NCBI RefSeq assembly: GCF_017876155.1
Contig: NZ_JAGINP010000022.1
Span: 98,601 to 162,600 of the forward strand
DNA: 64,000 bases
Origin: Azospirillum rugosum
GTDB taxonomy: Bacteria; Pseudomonadota; Alphaproteobacteria; Azospirillales; Azospirillaceae
Direction of reading: 5' to 3'
Below are positions 25,192 through 34,606 of this stretch, one piece after another. Every line of letters begins with the position of its first letter. Within the stretch, counting starts at the first letter, position 1. Below the pieces are notes generated by a model. It saw only the letters and a list, made by a program, of their open reading frames with translations. It did no database searches and had not been told where the DNA came from. Both the position numbers and the translations under genes were made by a program.

Positions 25192-28100
25192 ATGTTCTCC
25201 GGCCTGTTCATCCGGCGCCCGAACCTTGCCATCGTCATCGCGCTGGTGGTGACGATCGCGGGCGCGCTGGCGATCCTGTTCATCCCCGTGGCGCAGTTCC
25301 CGCCGATCACGCCGCCGTCGGTCCAGGTCTCCGCCACCTACCCCGGCGCCAACGCGCAGGTCGTCGCCGACAGCGTCGCCGCCCCGATCGAGGCGCAGGT
25401 GAACGGCGTGGAAGGCATGCTCTACATGTCCTCCACCAGCACCGACACCGGCGCCTACACCCTGTCGGTCACCTTCGCGCCGGGCACCGACCCGGATCTG
25501 GCCCAGATCAACGTGCAGAACCGCATGTCGCTGGCCACGCCGACCCTGCCGGCGGAGGTGTCGCGCCAGGGCGTCACGGTGCGCAAGCAGTCGTCGAACA
25601 TGCTGATGGCGGTGAACGTCTACTCGCCCGGCGGCCAGTTCGACCCGATCTTCATCTCCAACTACGCCAGCATCAACCTGCGCGATGCCATCGCCCGCGT
25701 GCCCGGCGTCGGCGATGCCCAGGTGATGGGGGCGCTGACCTACGCCATGCGCGTGTGGATGGACCCGAACCGCATGGCGGCGCTGGGCATCGCGGCCACC
25801 GACGTGATCGCGGCGATTCAGACCCAGAACCTCCAGGCGTCGGCCGGGCAGATCGGCGCGCCGCCGGTGCCGAACGGGCAACAGCAGCAGCTGACCATCC
25901 TGGCCCGCGGCCGGCTGGACGACCCCAAGCAGTTCGCGGATATCATCGTCCGCACCAACCCGAACGGCGGCATCGTGCGGCTGGGCGACATCGGGCGGGT
26001 GGAGCTTGGGGCGCAGAGCTACAGCTCCACCGCCAAGCTGGACGGCAACCCGGCGGCGACGCTGGTCGTCTACCAGTCGCCGGACGCCAACGCGCTGGAC
26101 GTCGCCAAGGCCGTGCGGGCGGAGCTGGAGCGGCTGTCCGGCCGCTTCCCGCAGGGGCTGGACTACGCGGTCGTCTTCGACACCACCAGCTTCGTCAGCG
26201 CGACGATCGAGGAGATCGTGCTGACCCTGGGCATCACCTTCCTTCTGGTGGTGGTGGTCATCTACGTCTTCCTGCAGGACTGGCGGGCGACGATGATCCC
26301 GACGCTGGCGATTCCCGTGTCGATCATCGGCGTCTTCGCCGTGCTGCTGGCGCTCGGCTACAGCGCCAACACCATCACGCTGTTCGCGCTGGTGCTCGCC
26401 ATCGGCCTGGTGGTGGACGACGCCATCGTGGTGGTGGAGAACGTCCGCCGCGTGATGGAGGAGCATCCGGACCAGCCCGCCCCCAGCGCCAGCCGCATCG
26501 CCATGGAGCAGGTGACCGGCGCCATCGTCGCCTCCACCCTGGTGCTGGCGGCGGTGTTCGTGCCGGTGGCCTTCCTGCCGGGCATCACCGGGCAGCTGTA
26601 CCGGCAGTTCGCGGTCACCATCACCGCGTCCTTCCTGATCTCCGGCATGGTGTCGCTGACGCTGACGCCGGCGCTGTGCGGCCTGCTGCTGCGCCCGCCG
26701 GGGCGGCCCTGGCGCCCGCTGGCCGCCTTCAACACGGGGCTGGACCGGGTGCGCGACCGCTACGGCGACCTGGTCGGCTGGCTGTCGCGCAAGCTGGTGG
26801 TCGGGCTCGCCGTCTTCGCCCTGCTGACCGCCGGCGCCGTCCTGCTGCTGCGCAACCTGCCCTCCGCCTTCCTGCCGTCGGAGGACCAGGGCTACTTCTT
26901 CGTCAACGTCCAGCTGCCGAGCGCCGCCTCGCTCAGCCGGACGGAGGCGGTGATGGGCGACGTCTCCGACCGGCTGCGCGCGACGCCGGGGGTCGCCCAC
27001 GTCATCACCATCGCCGGCTACAGCATCATCAGCGGGGCGGGATCCAACGTCGGCTTGCAGATCGTCGTGCTGAAGCCCTGGGGCGAGCGGCCCGCCGAAC
27101 AGTCGGTGGACGCGATCCTCGGCCGGTTGCGGCCGCAGCTGGCGGCGGTGCCGCAGGCGACCATCGCCGCCTTCAACCCGCCCTCCATCCCCGGCCTCGG
27201 CAGCACCGGCGGCTTCGACCTGCGGGTGCAGGCGCTGGGTGGGCAGACGCCGCAGCAGCTGGGCGCGGTGCTGCGCGGCCTGCTGGTCGCCGCCAACCAG
27301 GACGCGCGGCTGTCGGCGGTCTTCAGCACCTTCAGCCCCGACGTGCCGCACCTGTTCGTGGACCTGGACCGCACCAAGGCGGCGCTGCTCGGCGTCTCGC
27401 CGGGCGACGTCTTCACCACGCTGCAGTCCCACCTGGGGTCCCGCTACGTCAACGACTTCAACCTGTACGGCCGGGTGTTCCAGGTGCAGGTGCAGGACGC
27501 CGCGGAGTACCGGGACGAGGTGGCGGCCATCGACCAGCTCTACGTCCGCAGCGCGTCGGGGGAGATGGTGCCGCTGCGCAGCATCGTCAGCGTCCGCACG
27601 ACGCTCGCTCCGGACAGCCTGATCCGCTACAACCAGTTCCTCTCCGCCTCGGTCAACGGGAACGCGGCGCCCGGTGGCAGCTCCGGCCAGGCGCTGGCGG
27701 CGATGCAGGAGGTGGCGGAGCGCACCCTGCCCGCCGGCTACGCCACGGAATGGACCGGCCTGTCCTACCAGGAAAGCCGCATCGGCAATCAGACCATCAT
27801 CATCTTCGGGCTGGCGGTGATGTTCGGCTACCTGTTCCTGGTGGCGCAGTACGAGAACTGGCTGATCCCGCTGTCCGTGCTGCTGTCGGTCGCCATCGCG
27901 ATCCTGGGCGCCGGCATCGGCCTGACCGTCGCCCGCATCGCCAACGACATCTACGCGCAGATCGGACTCGTCCTTCTGGTCGGCCTCGCCGCCAAGAACG
28001 CCATCCTGATCGTGGAGTTCGCGCGGGAGCAGCGCGCCGCCGGCCACCCGGTCATCGAGTCCGCGGTGATGGGCGCCCGCCAGCGCTTCCGCGCCGTGCT

Positions 28101-28335
28101 GATGACGGCGCTGGCCTTCATCCTGGGCGCGGTGCCGCTGCTCGTTGCCTCCGGCGCCGGCGGGGCGAGCCGCCGGTCCATCGGCACCACGGTGTTCAGC
28201 GGCATGACCGCGGCGACCGTGGTCGGCATCATCTTCGTGCCGGTCCTGTTCGTCGCCTTCCAACGCCTGACCGAACGCATTCGGCCGCGCCGGCACCGGG
28301 CGGAAGGCCGCGTGGAGCCGACGCCTGCGGAGTGA
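25192..28335 (+). CDS. RND-family multidrug efflux transporter (AcrB/HAE1 type)
   Basis: A 1047-residue proton-driven pump of full AcrB length. It has the opening FSGLFIRRPNLAIVIALVVT, two large periplasmic loops, and the TM4 proton-relay motif GLVVDDAIVVVENV with paired aspartates. The C-terminal half has IGLVLLVGLAAKNAILIVEF. It forms a tripartite drug/solvent efflux system with the adaptor upstream. Substrates cannot be inferred, and no TetR or other regulator gene sits beside the pair. Confidence 0.92.
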   Translation: MFSGLFIRRPNLAIVIALVVTIAGALAILFIPVAQFPPITPPSVQVSATYPGANAQVVADSVAAPIEAQVNGVEGMLYMSSTSTDTGAYTLSVTFAPGTDPDLAQINVQNRMSLATPTLPAEVSRQGVTVRKQSSNMLMAVNVYSPGGQFDPIFISNYASINLRDAIARVPGVGDAQVMGALTYAMRVWMDPNRMAALGIAATDVIAAIQTQNLQASAGQIGAPPVPNGQQQQLTILARGRLDDPKQFADIIVRTNPNGGIVRLGDIGRVELGAQSYSSTAKLDGNPAATLVVYQSPDANALDVAKAVRAELERLSGRFPQGLDYAVVFDTTSFVSATIEEIVLTLGITFLLVVVVIYVFLQDWRATMIPTLAIPVSIIGVFAVLLALGYSANTITLFALVLAIGLVVDDAIVVVENVRRVMEEHPDQPAPSASRIAMEQVTGAIVASTLVLAAVFVPVAFLPGITGQLYRQFAVTITASFLISGMVSLTLTPALCGLLLRPPGRPWRPLAAFNTGLDRVRDRYGDLVGWLSRKLVVGLAVFALLTAGAVLLLRNLPSAFLPSEDQGYFFVNVQLPSAASLSRTEAVMGDVSDRLRATPGVAHVITIAGYSIISGAGSNVGLQIVVLKPWGERPAEQSVDAILGRLRPQLAAVPQATIAAFNPPSIPGLGSTGGFDLRVQALGGQTPQQLGAVLRGLLVAANQDARLSAVFSTFSPDVPHLFVDLDRTKAALLGVSPGDVFTTLQSHLGSRYVNDFNLYGRVFQVQVQDAAEYRDEVAAIDQLYVRSASGEMVPLRSIVSVRTTLAPDSLIRYNQFLSASVNGNAAPGGSSGQALAAMQEVAERTLPAGYATEWTGLSYQESRIGNQTIIIFGLAVMFGYLFLVAQYENWLIPLSVLLSVAIAILGAGIGLTVARIANDIYAQIGLVLLVGLAAKNAILIVEFAREQRAAGHPVIESAVMGARQRFRAVLMTALAFILGAVPLLVASGAGGASRRSIGTTVFSGMTAATVVGIIFVPVLFVAFQRLTERIRPRRHRAEGRVEPTPAE

Positions 28336-28339
28336 GGCT

Positions 28340-28473
28340 CCATTCCCTCTACCCTCCGGGGAGAGGGTCAGGGTGAGGGGGCGGCCGTAGGCCGACAGCG
28401 CAGCCTCATTGCAGCGCGTATCCGCCCTTCGGGCGCCCCCTCATCCTAACCTTCTCCCCAGAGGGGAGAAGGG
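28340..28473. repeat. intergenic palindromic repeat, family A, copy 1
   Basis: Two facing copies of a hyphenated palindrome (CCCTCTaCCCTCCGGGGAGA type, then GGGTGAGGGGG; mirrored by CCCCCTCATCCTAACC and CTCCCCAGAGGGGAG) flank a spacer, between the efflux pump and a minus-strand gene. It can form a strong hairpin and may stop transcription from both sides. Confidence 0.8.
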
Positions 28474-28492
28474 ACTTGGGAGCGGTCGGCCC

Positions 28493-28852
28493 CTACTTCA
28501 CTTCCTGGCTGCTTAGGTCCGACGGGTTCTGCGAGCGGGACGGCTCGTTCGGCTGGTCGGGTTCGCTGGCGAGCCAGTTCGGGCGGGGCATCTTGTTGCC
28601 CTGGAGGTCGGGCGGGGCGGCGCGCACGGCGGCCAGCGCCTGCTGAAGTTCCGAAGACTGAGTCTCGCCGCTGGTGGTGGCCTTCGGCGTGCGGACACCC
28701 TGGGCGTTGGGCTGCGGCTCCTGGCTCTGCTGGACGGCGGGATCGTTGGCAAGCGACTCCTTGGTCCCGTCCTGCGCAAAAGCATTGGACGGGGTGGCGG
28801 ACAAGGTGGCGGCGACCATCAGGACGGTCGCAATGGAAGGAATGGCACGCAC
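28493..28852 (-). CDS. small exported hypothetical protein
   Basis: A 119-residue protein with a GTG start seven bases after GGAG. The N terminus is a signal peptide (SIATVLMVAATLSATPSNAF, cleavage after AFA). The mature part is hydrophilic, rich in Gln, Pro and Ser, with no recognisable domain and looks disordered (PNWLASEPDQPNEPSRSQNP near the end). It diverges from the formate dehydrogenase accessory genes. Function unknown. Confidence 0.6.
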   Translation of the reverse strand: MRAIPSIATVLMVAATLSATPSNAFAQDGTKESLANDPAVQQSQEPQPNAQGVRTPKATTSGETQSSELQQALAAVRAAPPDLQGNKMPRPNWLASEPDQPNEPSRSQNPSDLSSQEVK

Positions 28853-28939
28853 CGGGGATCTCCTTAAGGCGACGGCGACGCTCTCCCTTCCCACAACACC
28901 GCAGGGCACCAAGTCTCTCAGCGAAGCGTTTCCATTGTC

Positions 28940-29542
28940 ATGCACATGTTCGACACACCGACCCTGCCGCCCGTCTTCCACCCGCAGCCCGTCGCCGATC
29001 GCGATCCGTTCGACGCGGCCGTCGCGGAGGCCGCTGCCGGCGGCGAACCGGGCACGCTGTTCTGGACACCGCGCCGCGACCGGCTGGAGGCGGCGGTGGT
29101 GCTGGCCCCGGACCGGCCGCTGGCCGACACGCGTCACGCCGTCGCCGTGACCCAGGTCGCGCTGGCCGACGCGCTGGAGGCGCTGGGGCCGCCCAACCTT
29201 GCCATCGCCTTCGACCTGAACAGCCGGATCCTGCTGAACGGCGCCGCCGTGGGGGAGGTGGCCTTCGCCGCTCCCCCCGGCGCCGCGGAGGACGCCGTGC
29301 CCGACTGGGCGGTGGTCGGCGTCCGGGTCGACGTGCTGGGCGATCCCGACGACCCCGACCCCGGCCTGCACCCCGACCGCACCGCGTTGCGCGAGGAGGG
29401 CTTCGGAGACATGGAGGCGCCCCGGCTGCTGGAGAGCTTCGCCCGCCACGTCCTGTTCTGGATGAACGTGTGGGAGAACGACGGCTTCGAGCCCGTGCGG
29501 CGCGCTTGGCAGGCCCGCGCCCTGGACCGGAGGGCGTCGTAA
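28940..29542 (+). CDS. biotin/lipoate ligase-like protein (DUF4444-type) of formate dehydrogenase clusters
   Basis: A 200-residue protein resembling the biotin/lipoate protein ligase-like family found next to formate dehydrogenase genes in alphaproteobacteria. Visible ligase-like stretches are VTQVALADALEALGPPNLAI, FDLNSRILLNGAAVGEV and WAVVGVRVDVLGD, and the C terminus has FARHVLFWMNVWENDGFEPV. The usual lipoyl-lysine-modifying motifs are weak, so its substrate is unknown. Its stop overlaps the next start by one base (TAATG), making it first in the operon. Confidence 0.7.
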   Translation: MHMFDTPTLPPVFHPQPVADRDPFDAAVAEAAAGGEPGTLFWTPRRDRLEAAVVLAPDRPLADTRHAVAVTQVALADALEALGPPNLAIAFDLNSRILLNGAAVGEVAFAAPPGAAEDAVPDWAVVGVRVDVLGDPDDPDPGLHPDRTALREEGFGDMEAPRLLESFARHVLFWMNVWENDGFEPVRRAWQARALDRRAS

Positions 29543-30066
29543 TGGCCGACCGTTCCGAGAAGCGCGCCGTCGGCGTCGTCGTGGAACGCCAGCGCATCGA
29601 CAACCCCTGGGTGGACGCGCGCTGGCGCGTGGTCGGCCTGCTTCCCGTCCTGCCCGACCGCGCGCCGTGGAGCGTGCTGCTGCAAGGGCCGGAGCGGACC
29701 GAGTTCTACGCCGGCGCGGCGGAGATCGCCCTGCACCCGACGGAGGCCGAAAACTATCGCGACAACCTCGCCGGGTCGCGTCCGTCGCTCTACGTCATTC
29801 TGCGGCGCTGTTCGGAGGAACCGGGGCTGCGGCTGCTGGCCGCCACGGTCGATCCCGGCGAGGTGGACGCCCATTCCGACGCGGGCGACGACCTGATCGA
29901 GGCGGTGCCCCTGCCCCCGGACCTCGCGGCCTGGATGCAGGACTTCGTTGCCCGGCATCTCGTCGAGCGCCCCTTCTACAAGCGGCAGCGGGACCGCCCC
30001 GACCCCGAGGCGATGGCCCGCCGCGTCCCCCATTCCCGCCAAAAGGACGGCCATGACCATGGATGA
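29542..30066 (+). CDS. DUF3305 protein, formate dehydrogenase accessory
   Basis: A 174-residue cytoplasmic-looking protein with the DUF3305 pattern: VGVVVERQRIDNPWVDARWR opens the domain, followed by VLLQGPERTEFYAGAAEIAL and LAGSRPSLYVILRRC. Members are nearly always next to DUF3306 and formate dehydrogenase genes and are thought to help assemble or target the enzyme. It overlaps its neighbours at both ends, so the accessory genes are tightly coupled. Confidence 0.8.
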   Translation: MADRSEKRAVGVVVERQRIDNPWVDARWRVVGLLPVLPDRAPWSVLLQGPERTEFYAGAAEIALHPTEAENYRDNLAGSRPSLYVILRRCSEEPGLRLLAATVDPGEVDAHSDAGDDLIEAVPLPPDLAAWMQDFVARHLVERPFYKRQRDRPDPEAMARRVPHSRQKDGHDHG

Positions 30067-30685
30067 GTCCGAAGGCTTCCTGTCCCGCTGGTCGCGCCTG
30101 AAGCGCGTAGCGCGCGAGGAGTCCCCGCCGCCCCTTCCCGCCGAGGAGCCGGAAGACAACCCGGTGCCGGCCGTAAGCGAAGCGCCCGCGGACACCGCCG
30201 AACCCGTCTTCGACCCCGCCAGCCTTCCGCCGGTGGAAAGCCTGGGCGCCGACAGCGACTACACCGCCTTCCTCGCCCCGGAGGTGCCGCAGGCGCTCCG
30301 GCTCCAGGCCCTGCGCAAGGCCTGGGTCAGCGACCCGGTCATCGCGAATTTCCGCGGCTTCGCCGAGTACGACTGGGACTGCAACGCCCCCGGCTACGGC
30401 GCGCTGCTGCCCACCGACCGCATCCTCGACATGGTCGACAACGTCCTCGGCAAGGACGAGCCCAAGGAGGAGGCGCCGCCGGACGGCGTTCCCTCTCCCC
30501 CCTGGGGAGAGGGTAAGGGTGAGGGGGTTGCGCTTGTGCCGGACGTACCGGAGTCGCGGGACCCCCTCACCCCGGCCCTCTCCCCAGAGGGGAGAGGGGG
30601 AGAACCCCTTTCCGACGTACCACCAACGCCCAGCGCAAGCCGGGCTGCGCAACTTTCATCCCAGCCTTCTGTTGACAAGACATGA
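30053..30685 (+). CDS. DUF3306 protein with a translated intergenic repeat at its C terminus
   Basis: A 210-residue protein. Residues ~1-145 are DUF3306: SEGFLSRWSRLKRVAREE, an acidic linker, then LRLQALRKAWVSDPVIANFR and FAEYDWDCNAPGYG. From ~147 the frame runs through a family A palindromic repeat, giving SPPWGEGKGEGVALVPDVPE and LTPALSPEGRGGEP, before ending. The real domain probably once stopped near residue 145-150. The protein overlaps DUF3305 upstream and the TorD-like gene by four bases downstream, so coupling was kept despite the insertion. Confidence 0.8.
   Translation: MTMDESEGFLSRWSRLKRVAREESPPPLPAEEPEDNPVPAVSEAPADTAEPVFDPASLPPVESLGADSDYTAFLAPEVPQALRLQALRKAWVSDPVIANFRGFAEYDWDCNAPGYGALLPTDRILDMVDNVLGKDEPKEEAPPDGVPSPPWGEGKGEGVALVPDVPESRDPLTPALSPEGRGGEPLSDVPPTPSASRAAQLSSQPSVDKT
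30491..30602. repeat. family A palindromic repeat, copy 2, inside the DUF3306 gene
   Basis: The same palindrome pair as elsewhere (CCCTCTCCCCCCTGGGGAGA, GGGTGAGGGGG ... CCCTCTCCCCAGAGGGGAGA), here read through in frame by the DUF3306 gene. Confidence 0.9.
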
Positions 30686-31404
30686 GCCGGGGACAACCGG
30701 CCGCTAAAGGCGGTGCGATGCGGGGGGACGGCATGGCGGAACACGCCGAACACGGTTTCATGGACGACGTGGACGACGCGGATCGGCTGCGCGCGCAGGC
30801 CTATGCCCTGCTGGCGCAGCTTTTGGCGCGCCCGCCGTCGCAGGCGCTTCTCGACGCCGTCGCCGGCCTGTCCGGGGACGGCACCCCCTTCGGCCGCGCC
30901 ATCGGCGACCTCGCCGCGCGCGCCGCGTCCATCGACGAACAGCGGGCCGGCCGCGAGTATTTCGACCTGCTCGTCGGCGTGACCCGGGGGGAACTGGTCC
31001 CCTTCGCCTCCTACTACCGCACCGGCTTCCTGAACGACCGGCCGCTGGCCCGCCTGCGCGAGGACATGCAGGCGCTGGGCATCGAGCGCGCCGCCGACGT
31101 GGTGGAGCCGGAGGACCACATCGCGTCCATCGCGGAGATGATGGCGGCGCTGATCACCGGGTCCCTCGGGCCCCCGGACCTGCAACCGGACCTGCACCAG
31201 CAGAAACGCTTCTTCGACCGCCACTTCGCACCCTGGGCCGGCCGCTTCTTCGCCGACCTGGAGACCGCGGCGGCGGCAAACCTCTACCGGCCGGTCGGGA
31301 CGATCGGCCGTCTGTTCCTGGACATCGAAGCCGACGCCTTCGCGATGCTTGCGCACGCGGCCGGCGCACTTGACGAGCGGGAGGGCACCAGCCATGCGTC
31401 GTGA
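30682..31404 (+). CDS. TorD-family molybdoenzyme chaperone
   Basis: A ~240-residue all-helical protein of the TorD/DmsD family: RAQAYALLAQLLARPPSQAL at the N end, the hallmark YFDLLVGVTRGELVPFASYY in the middle and FFDRHFAPWAGRFFADLE at the C end. Such chaperones hold the TAT signal of a molybdoenzyme until the cofactor is inserted; the client is expected to be the catalytic subunit encoded two genes on. The ATG overlaps the previous stop by four bases; ATGs at 30718 and 30733 are alternatives that would drop a variable N-terminal tail. Confidence 0.85.
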   Translation: MSRGQPAAKGGAMRGDGMAEHAEHGFMDDVDDADRLRAQAYALLAQLLARPPSQALLDAVAGLSGDGTPFGRAIGDLAARAASIDEQRAGREYFDLLVGVTRGELVPFASYYRTGFLNDRPLARLREDMQALGIERAADVVEPEDHIASIAEMMAALITGSLGPPDLQPDLHQQKRFFDRHFAPWAGRFFADLETAAAANLYRPVGTIGRLFLDIEADAFAMLAHAAGALDEREGTSHAS

Positions 31405-31627
31405 CGACACCCAAAATCCCAACACGGGGAAACCCGAAAAAACCGGAATCGAGCGCCGCAACCTGCTGAAGGGGCTCGGCATCGGCGCGGCGGGAGTGGC
31501 CGCGGCCACCATCGCGAACACCACCGCCCCCGCGGAGGCGGCGACGGAGTCCCGGCAGGACCAGCTGAAGGCCCGCTACCAGGACAACGCCCATGTCGAG
31601 CGCTTCTACGCCCTGAATCGCCTGTAG
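31394..31627 (+). CDS. formate dehydrogenase region TAT-target peptide
   Basis: A 77-residue protein consisting mostly of a twin-arginine signal: IERRNLLKGLGIGAAGVAAA, cleaved near AEA, followed by ~40 charged residues ending AHVERFYALNRL. It matches the small TAT protein conserved in formate dehydrogenase operons (TIGR02811-type). It overlaps the chaperone gene and precedes the catalytic subunit by 44 bases. Its role is unknown; it may help export or maturation. Confidence 0.8.
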   Translation: MRRDDTQNPNTGKPEKTGIERRNLLKGLGIGAAGVAAATIANTTAPAEAATESRQDQLKARYQDNAHVERFYALNRL

Positions 31628-31671
31628 CCAATCGCCTGTAGTCCCCGCCTGTAGTCAAAGAGGCCCGTGCC

Positions 31672-34581
31672 ATGCTCGTAAAGCGCTCCACCGGAAAGCC
31701 CGCCCGCGGCTCGCTCGCCCGCAGCCTCGCGTCCGGTCTGGCGGCCGGCCTCGGCGCCACCGTGGACCGCCGCGGCTTCCTGAAGACCTCCGGTCTTGCG
31801 GCGGGCGGCATGGCGGCGCTGAGCGCGCTGCCCGCCACCATGATCCGCAAGGCGGAAGCCGGGCCGATGGTCCCCAACGTGGAGGTCGTCACCCGCAAGA
31901 ACGTCTGCACCCACTGCTCCGTCGGCTGCACGGTGATCGCGGAGGTGCAGAACGGCGTCTGGACCGGGCAGGAGCCGGGCTGGGAAAGCCCGATCAGCCA
32001 GGGCGCCCACTGCGCCAAGGGGGCGTCGGTGCGCGAGCTGACCAAGGGCGAGCGCCGGCTGAAATACCCGCTGAAGCTGGTGGACGGGCAGTGGCAACGC
32101 ATTTCCTGGGACCAGGCGGTCGAGGAGATCGGCAACCAGCTGCTGGAGATCCGCCAGCAGTCGGGGCCGGACGCCGTCTTCTGGCTGGGCTCCGCCAAGT
32201 TCACCAACGAGGCCTCCTACCTGTTCCGCAAGCTGGCGGCCTTCTGGGGAACCAACAACGTCGATCACCAGGCGCGCATCTGCCACAGCACCACGGTCGC
32301 CGGCGTGGCGAACACCTGGGGCTACGGCGCCATGACCAACAGCTACAACGACATCCAGAACGCCAAGGCGCTGCTGTTCATCGGCGGCAACCCGGCGGAG
32401 GCGCACCCCGTCTCCATGCCGCACGCGCTGCGCGGGAAGGAGCGCAACCGCGCCCCCTACATCGTCATCGACCCGCGCTTCACCCGCACCGCCGCCCACG
32501 CGACCGAATACGTCCGCATCCGCCCGGGCACCGACATCCCCATGACCTGGGGCATCCTGTGGCACATCTTCGAGAACGGGTGGGAGGACAAGGAATACAT
32601 CCGCCAGCGCGTCTACGGCATGGACGAGGTCCGCGCCGAGGTGAAGAAGTGGGACCCCGCGACGGTTGAGCGCGTCACCGGCGTGCCCGGGGAGCAGGTC
32701 AAGCGCGTGGCCGAGCTGATCTCCAAGAACCGGCCGTCCACGGTGATCTGGTGCATGGGCATCACGCAGAAGACGACGGGCACCGCAAACGTCCGGGCGC
32801 TGTCGATCCTGCAGCTGGCGCTCGGCAACATCGGCGTGGCCGGCGGCGGGGCCAACATCTACCGCGGCCACTGCAACGTGCAGGGCGCCACGGACATGGG
32901 GCTGGACGTCTCCACCCTGCCCTCCTACTACGGATTGGCGGAGGGGGCGTGGAAGCATTTCAGCCGCGTCTGGGACGTGGACTACGACTGGATGAAGGCC
33001 CGTTTCGCCTCCAAGGACCTGATGGAGGCCAAGGGCATCCCGACCACGCGCTGGTTCGACGCCGTCATCTACAAGCCGGAGGACATCGAGCAGCCGTCCC
33101 CGCTGAAGGCGATGTTCGTCATGGGCCACGGCGGCAACACCGTCACCCGCATGCCGGAGATGCTGAAGGGGCTGGAGAAGCTGTCGCTTCTGGTCGTCGC
33201 CGACCCGCACCCGACGACCTTCGCGTCCTTCCAGCAGCGGCGCAACGGCACCTACCTGCTGCCGGCCTGCACGTCGTTCGAGACGGACGGGTCGCGCACC
33301 TGCTCCAACCGCTCCCTCCAGTGGGGCGAGAAGGTGGTCGAGCCGATCTTCGAATCGAAGGACGACTACACCATCATGTACCTGATGGCGCGGAAGTTCG
33401 GCTTCGCCGACGAGATGTTCAAGCACATCACGGTGGAGAACACCCGCCCCGTGCCGGAGGACATCCTGCGGGAGATCAACCGCAGCTGCCTGTCCACCGG
33501 CTACACCGGCCAGTCGCCGGAGCGGCTGAAGATGCACATGAAGCACCAGGCCGACTTCGACAAGATCACCATGCGGGCGTCGGACGGCCCCTGCAAGGGC
33601 GACTATTACGGCCTGCCCTGGCCCAGCTGGGGCCATCCGGAGCTGCGGCATCCGGGCTGCGGCGTGCTGTACGACACGTCCAAGCACGTGATGGACGGCG
33701 GCGGCGTGTTCCGCGCCCGCTTCGGGGTGGAGCGCAACGGCGTCAGCCTGCTGGCCGACGATTCCTACTCCCAGGGGTCGGAGATCCAGGACGGCTATCC
33801 GGAATTCACCATGGCCATGCTGAAGAAGCTGGGCTGGGACAAGGACCTGACGCCGGAGGAGCTGAACGTCATCCAGGCCATCGGCGGCGACAAGCCGGAC
33901 GAGGTCAGCTGGCAGACGGATCTCTCCATGGGCATCATCCGCGTGGCGCTGAAGCACGGCTGCGTGCCGCACGGCAACGCCAAGGCGCGCGCGGTGGCCT
34001 GGAACCTGCCGGACCCGGTGCCGGTGCACCGCGAGCCGATCTATTCCCCGCGGCCCGATCTGGTGAAGGAGTACCCGGCCATTCCGGACCGGCGCGACTT
34101 CCGCCTGCCGCAGCTCGCCCGCTCGCTCCAATCCAAGATCGCCGAAAGCGACCTGCGCCAGCGCTTCCCCTTCATCCTCACCTCCGGCCGCCTGGTGGAG
34201 TATGAGGGCGGCGGCGAGGAAACGCGGTCCAACCCGTGGCTGGCCGAGTTGCAGCAGTCCATGTTCGCGGAAATCAACCCGAAGGACGCCGAACGGCTCG
34301 GCATCCGCAACGGCGCAATGATCTGGGTCTACGGGCCGGAGAACGACGCGAAGGCGAAGGTCATGGCCCAGGTCACCGAACGCATCGGCGTCGGCACCGT
34401 CTTCATGCCCTTCCACTTCTCCGGCTACTGGCAGGGCGAAAGCCTGCGCGGGAACTACCCGCCGGGCACGGACCCCATCGTCCTGGGCGAGGCCGCCAAC
34501 AGCGTGACGACCTACGGCTACGACCCTGTGACCTTCATGCAGGAAACCAAAGTGACGCTCTGCCGCGTCGAACCGGCGTAA
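31672..34581 (+). CDS. fdhA: formate dehydrogenase, molybdopterin catalytic subunit
   Basis: A 969-residue periplasmic oxidoreductase. A TAT signal (DRRGFLKTSGLAAGGMAALS) is followed by a [4Fe-4S] motif (C79, C82, C86 in NVCTHCSVGCTVI, then AHCAKG) and the bis-MGD domains. C204 in ARICHSTTVAG is the predicted metal ligand, cysteine and not selenocysteine; it is followed by the conserved histidine. The C terminus has the MGD-binding ESLRGNYPPGTDP region. It oxidises formate to CO2 and passes electrons to the FeS subunit and cytochrome b. Mo or W cannot be told from sequence. Confidence 0.92.
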   Translation: MLVKRSTGKPARGSLARSLASGLAAGLGATVDRRGFLKTSGLAAGGMAALSALPATMIRKAEAGPMVPNVEVVTRKNVCTHCSVGCTVIAEVQNGVWTGQEPGWESPISQGAHCAKGASVRELTKGERRLKYPLKLVDGQWQRISWDQAVEEIGNQLLEIRQQSGPDAVFWLGSAKFTNEASYLFRKLAAFWGTNNVDHQARICHSTTVAGVANTWGYGAMTNSYNDIQNAKALLFIGGNPAEAHPVSMPHALRGKERNRAPYIVIDPRFTRTAAHATEYVRIRPGTDIPMTWGILWHIFENGWEDKEYIRQRVYGMDEVRAEVKKWDPATVERVTGVPGEQVKRVAELISKNRPSTVIWCMGITQKTTGTANVRALSILQLALGNIGVAGGGANIYRGHCNVQGATDMGLDVSTLPSYYGLAEGAWKHFSRVWDVDYDWMKARFASKDLMEAKGIPTTRWFDAVIYKPEDIEQPSPLKAMFVMGHGGNTVTRMPEMLKGLEKLSLLVVADPHPTTFASFQQRRNGTYLLPACTSFETDGSRTCSNRSLQWGEKVVEPIFESKDDYTIMYLMARKFGFADEMFKHITVENTRPVPEDILREINRSCLSTGYTGQSPERLKMHMKHQADFDKITMRASDGPCKGDYYGLPWPSWGHPELRHPGCGVLYDTSKHVMDGGGVFRARFGVERNGVSLLADDSYSQGSEIQDGYPEFTMAMLKKLGWDKDLTPEELNVIQAIGGDKPDEVSWQTDLSMGIIRVALKHGCVPHGNAKARAVAWNLPDPVPVHREPIYSPRPDLVKEYPAIPDRRDFRLPQLARSLQSKIAESDLRQRFPFILTSGRLVEYEGGGEETRSNPWLAELQQSMFAEINPKDAERLGIRNGAMIWVYGPENDAKAKVMAQVTERIGVGTVFMPFHFSGYWQGESLRGNYPPGTDPIVLGEAANSVTTYGYDPVTFMQETKVTLCRVEPA

Positions 34582-34606
34582 GCGCACACAGGAGGAAAGA
34601 CAGACC

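Noticed and set aside
24760..28296. Long minus-strand open frame opposite the RND pump
   Set aside because: Arg/His/Asp-rich shadow with no recognisable domain.
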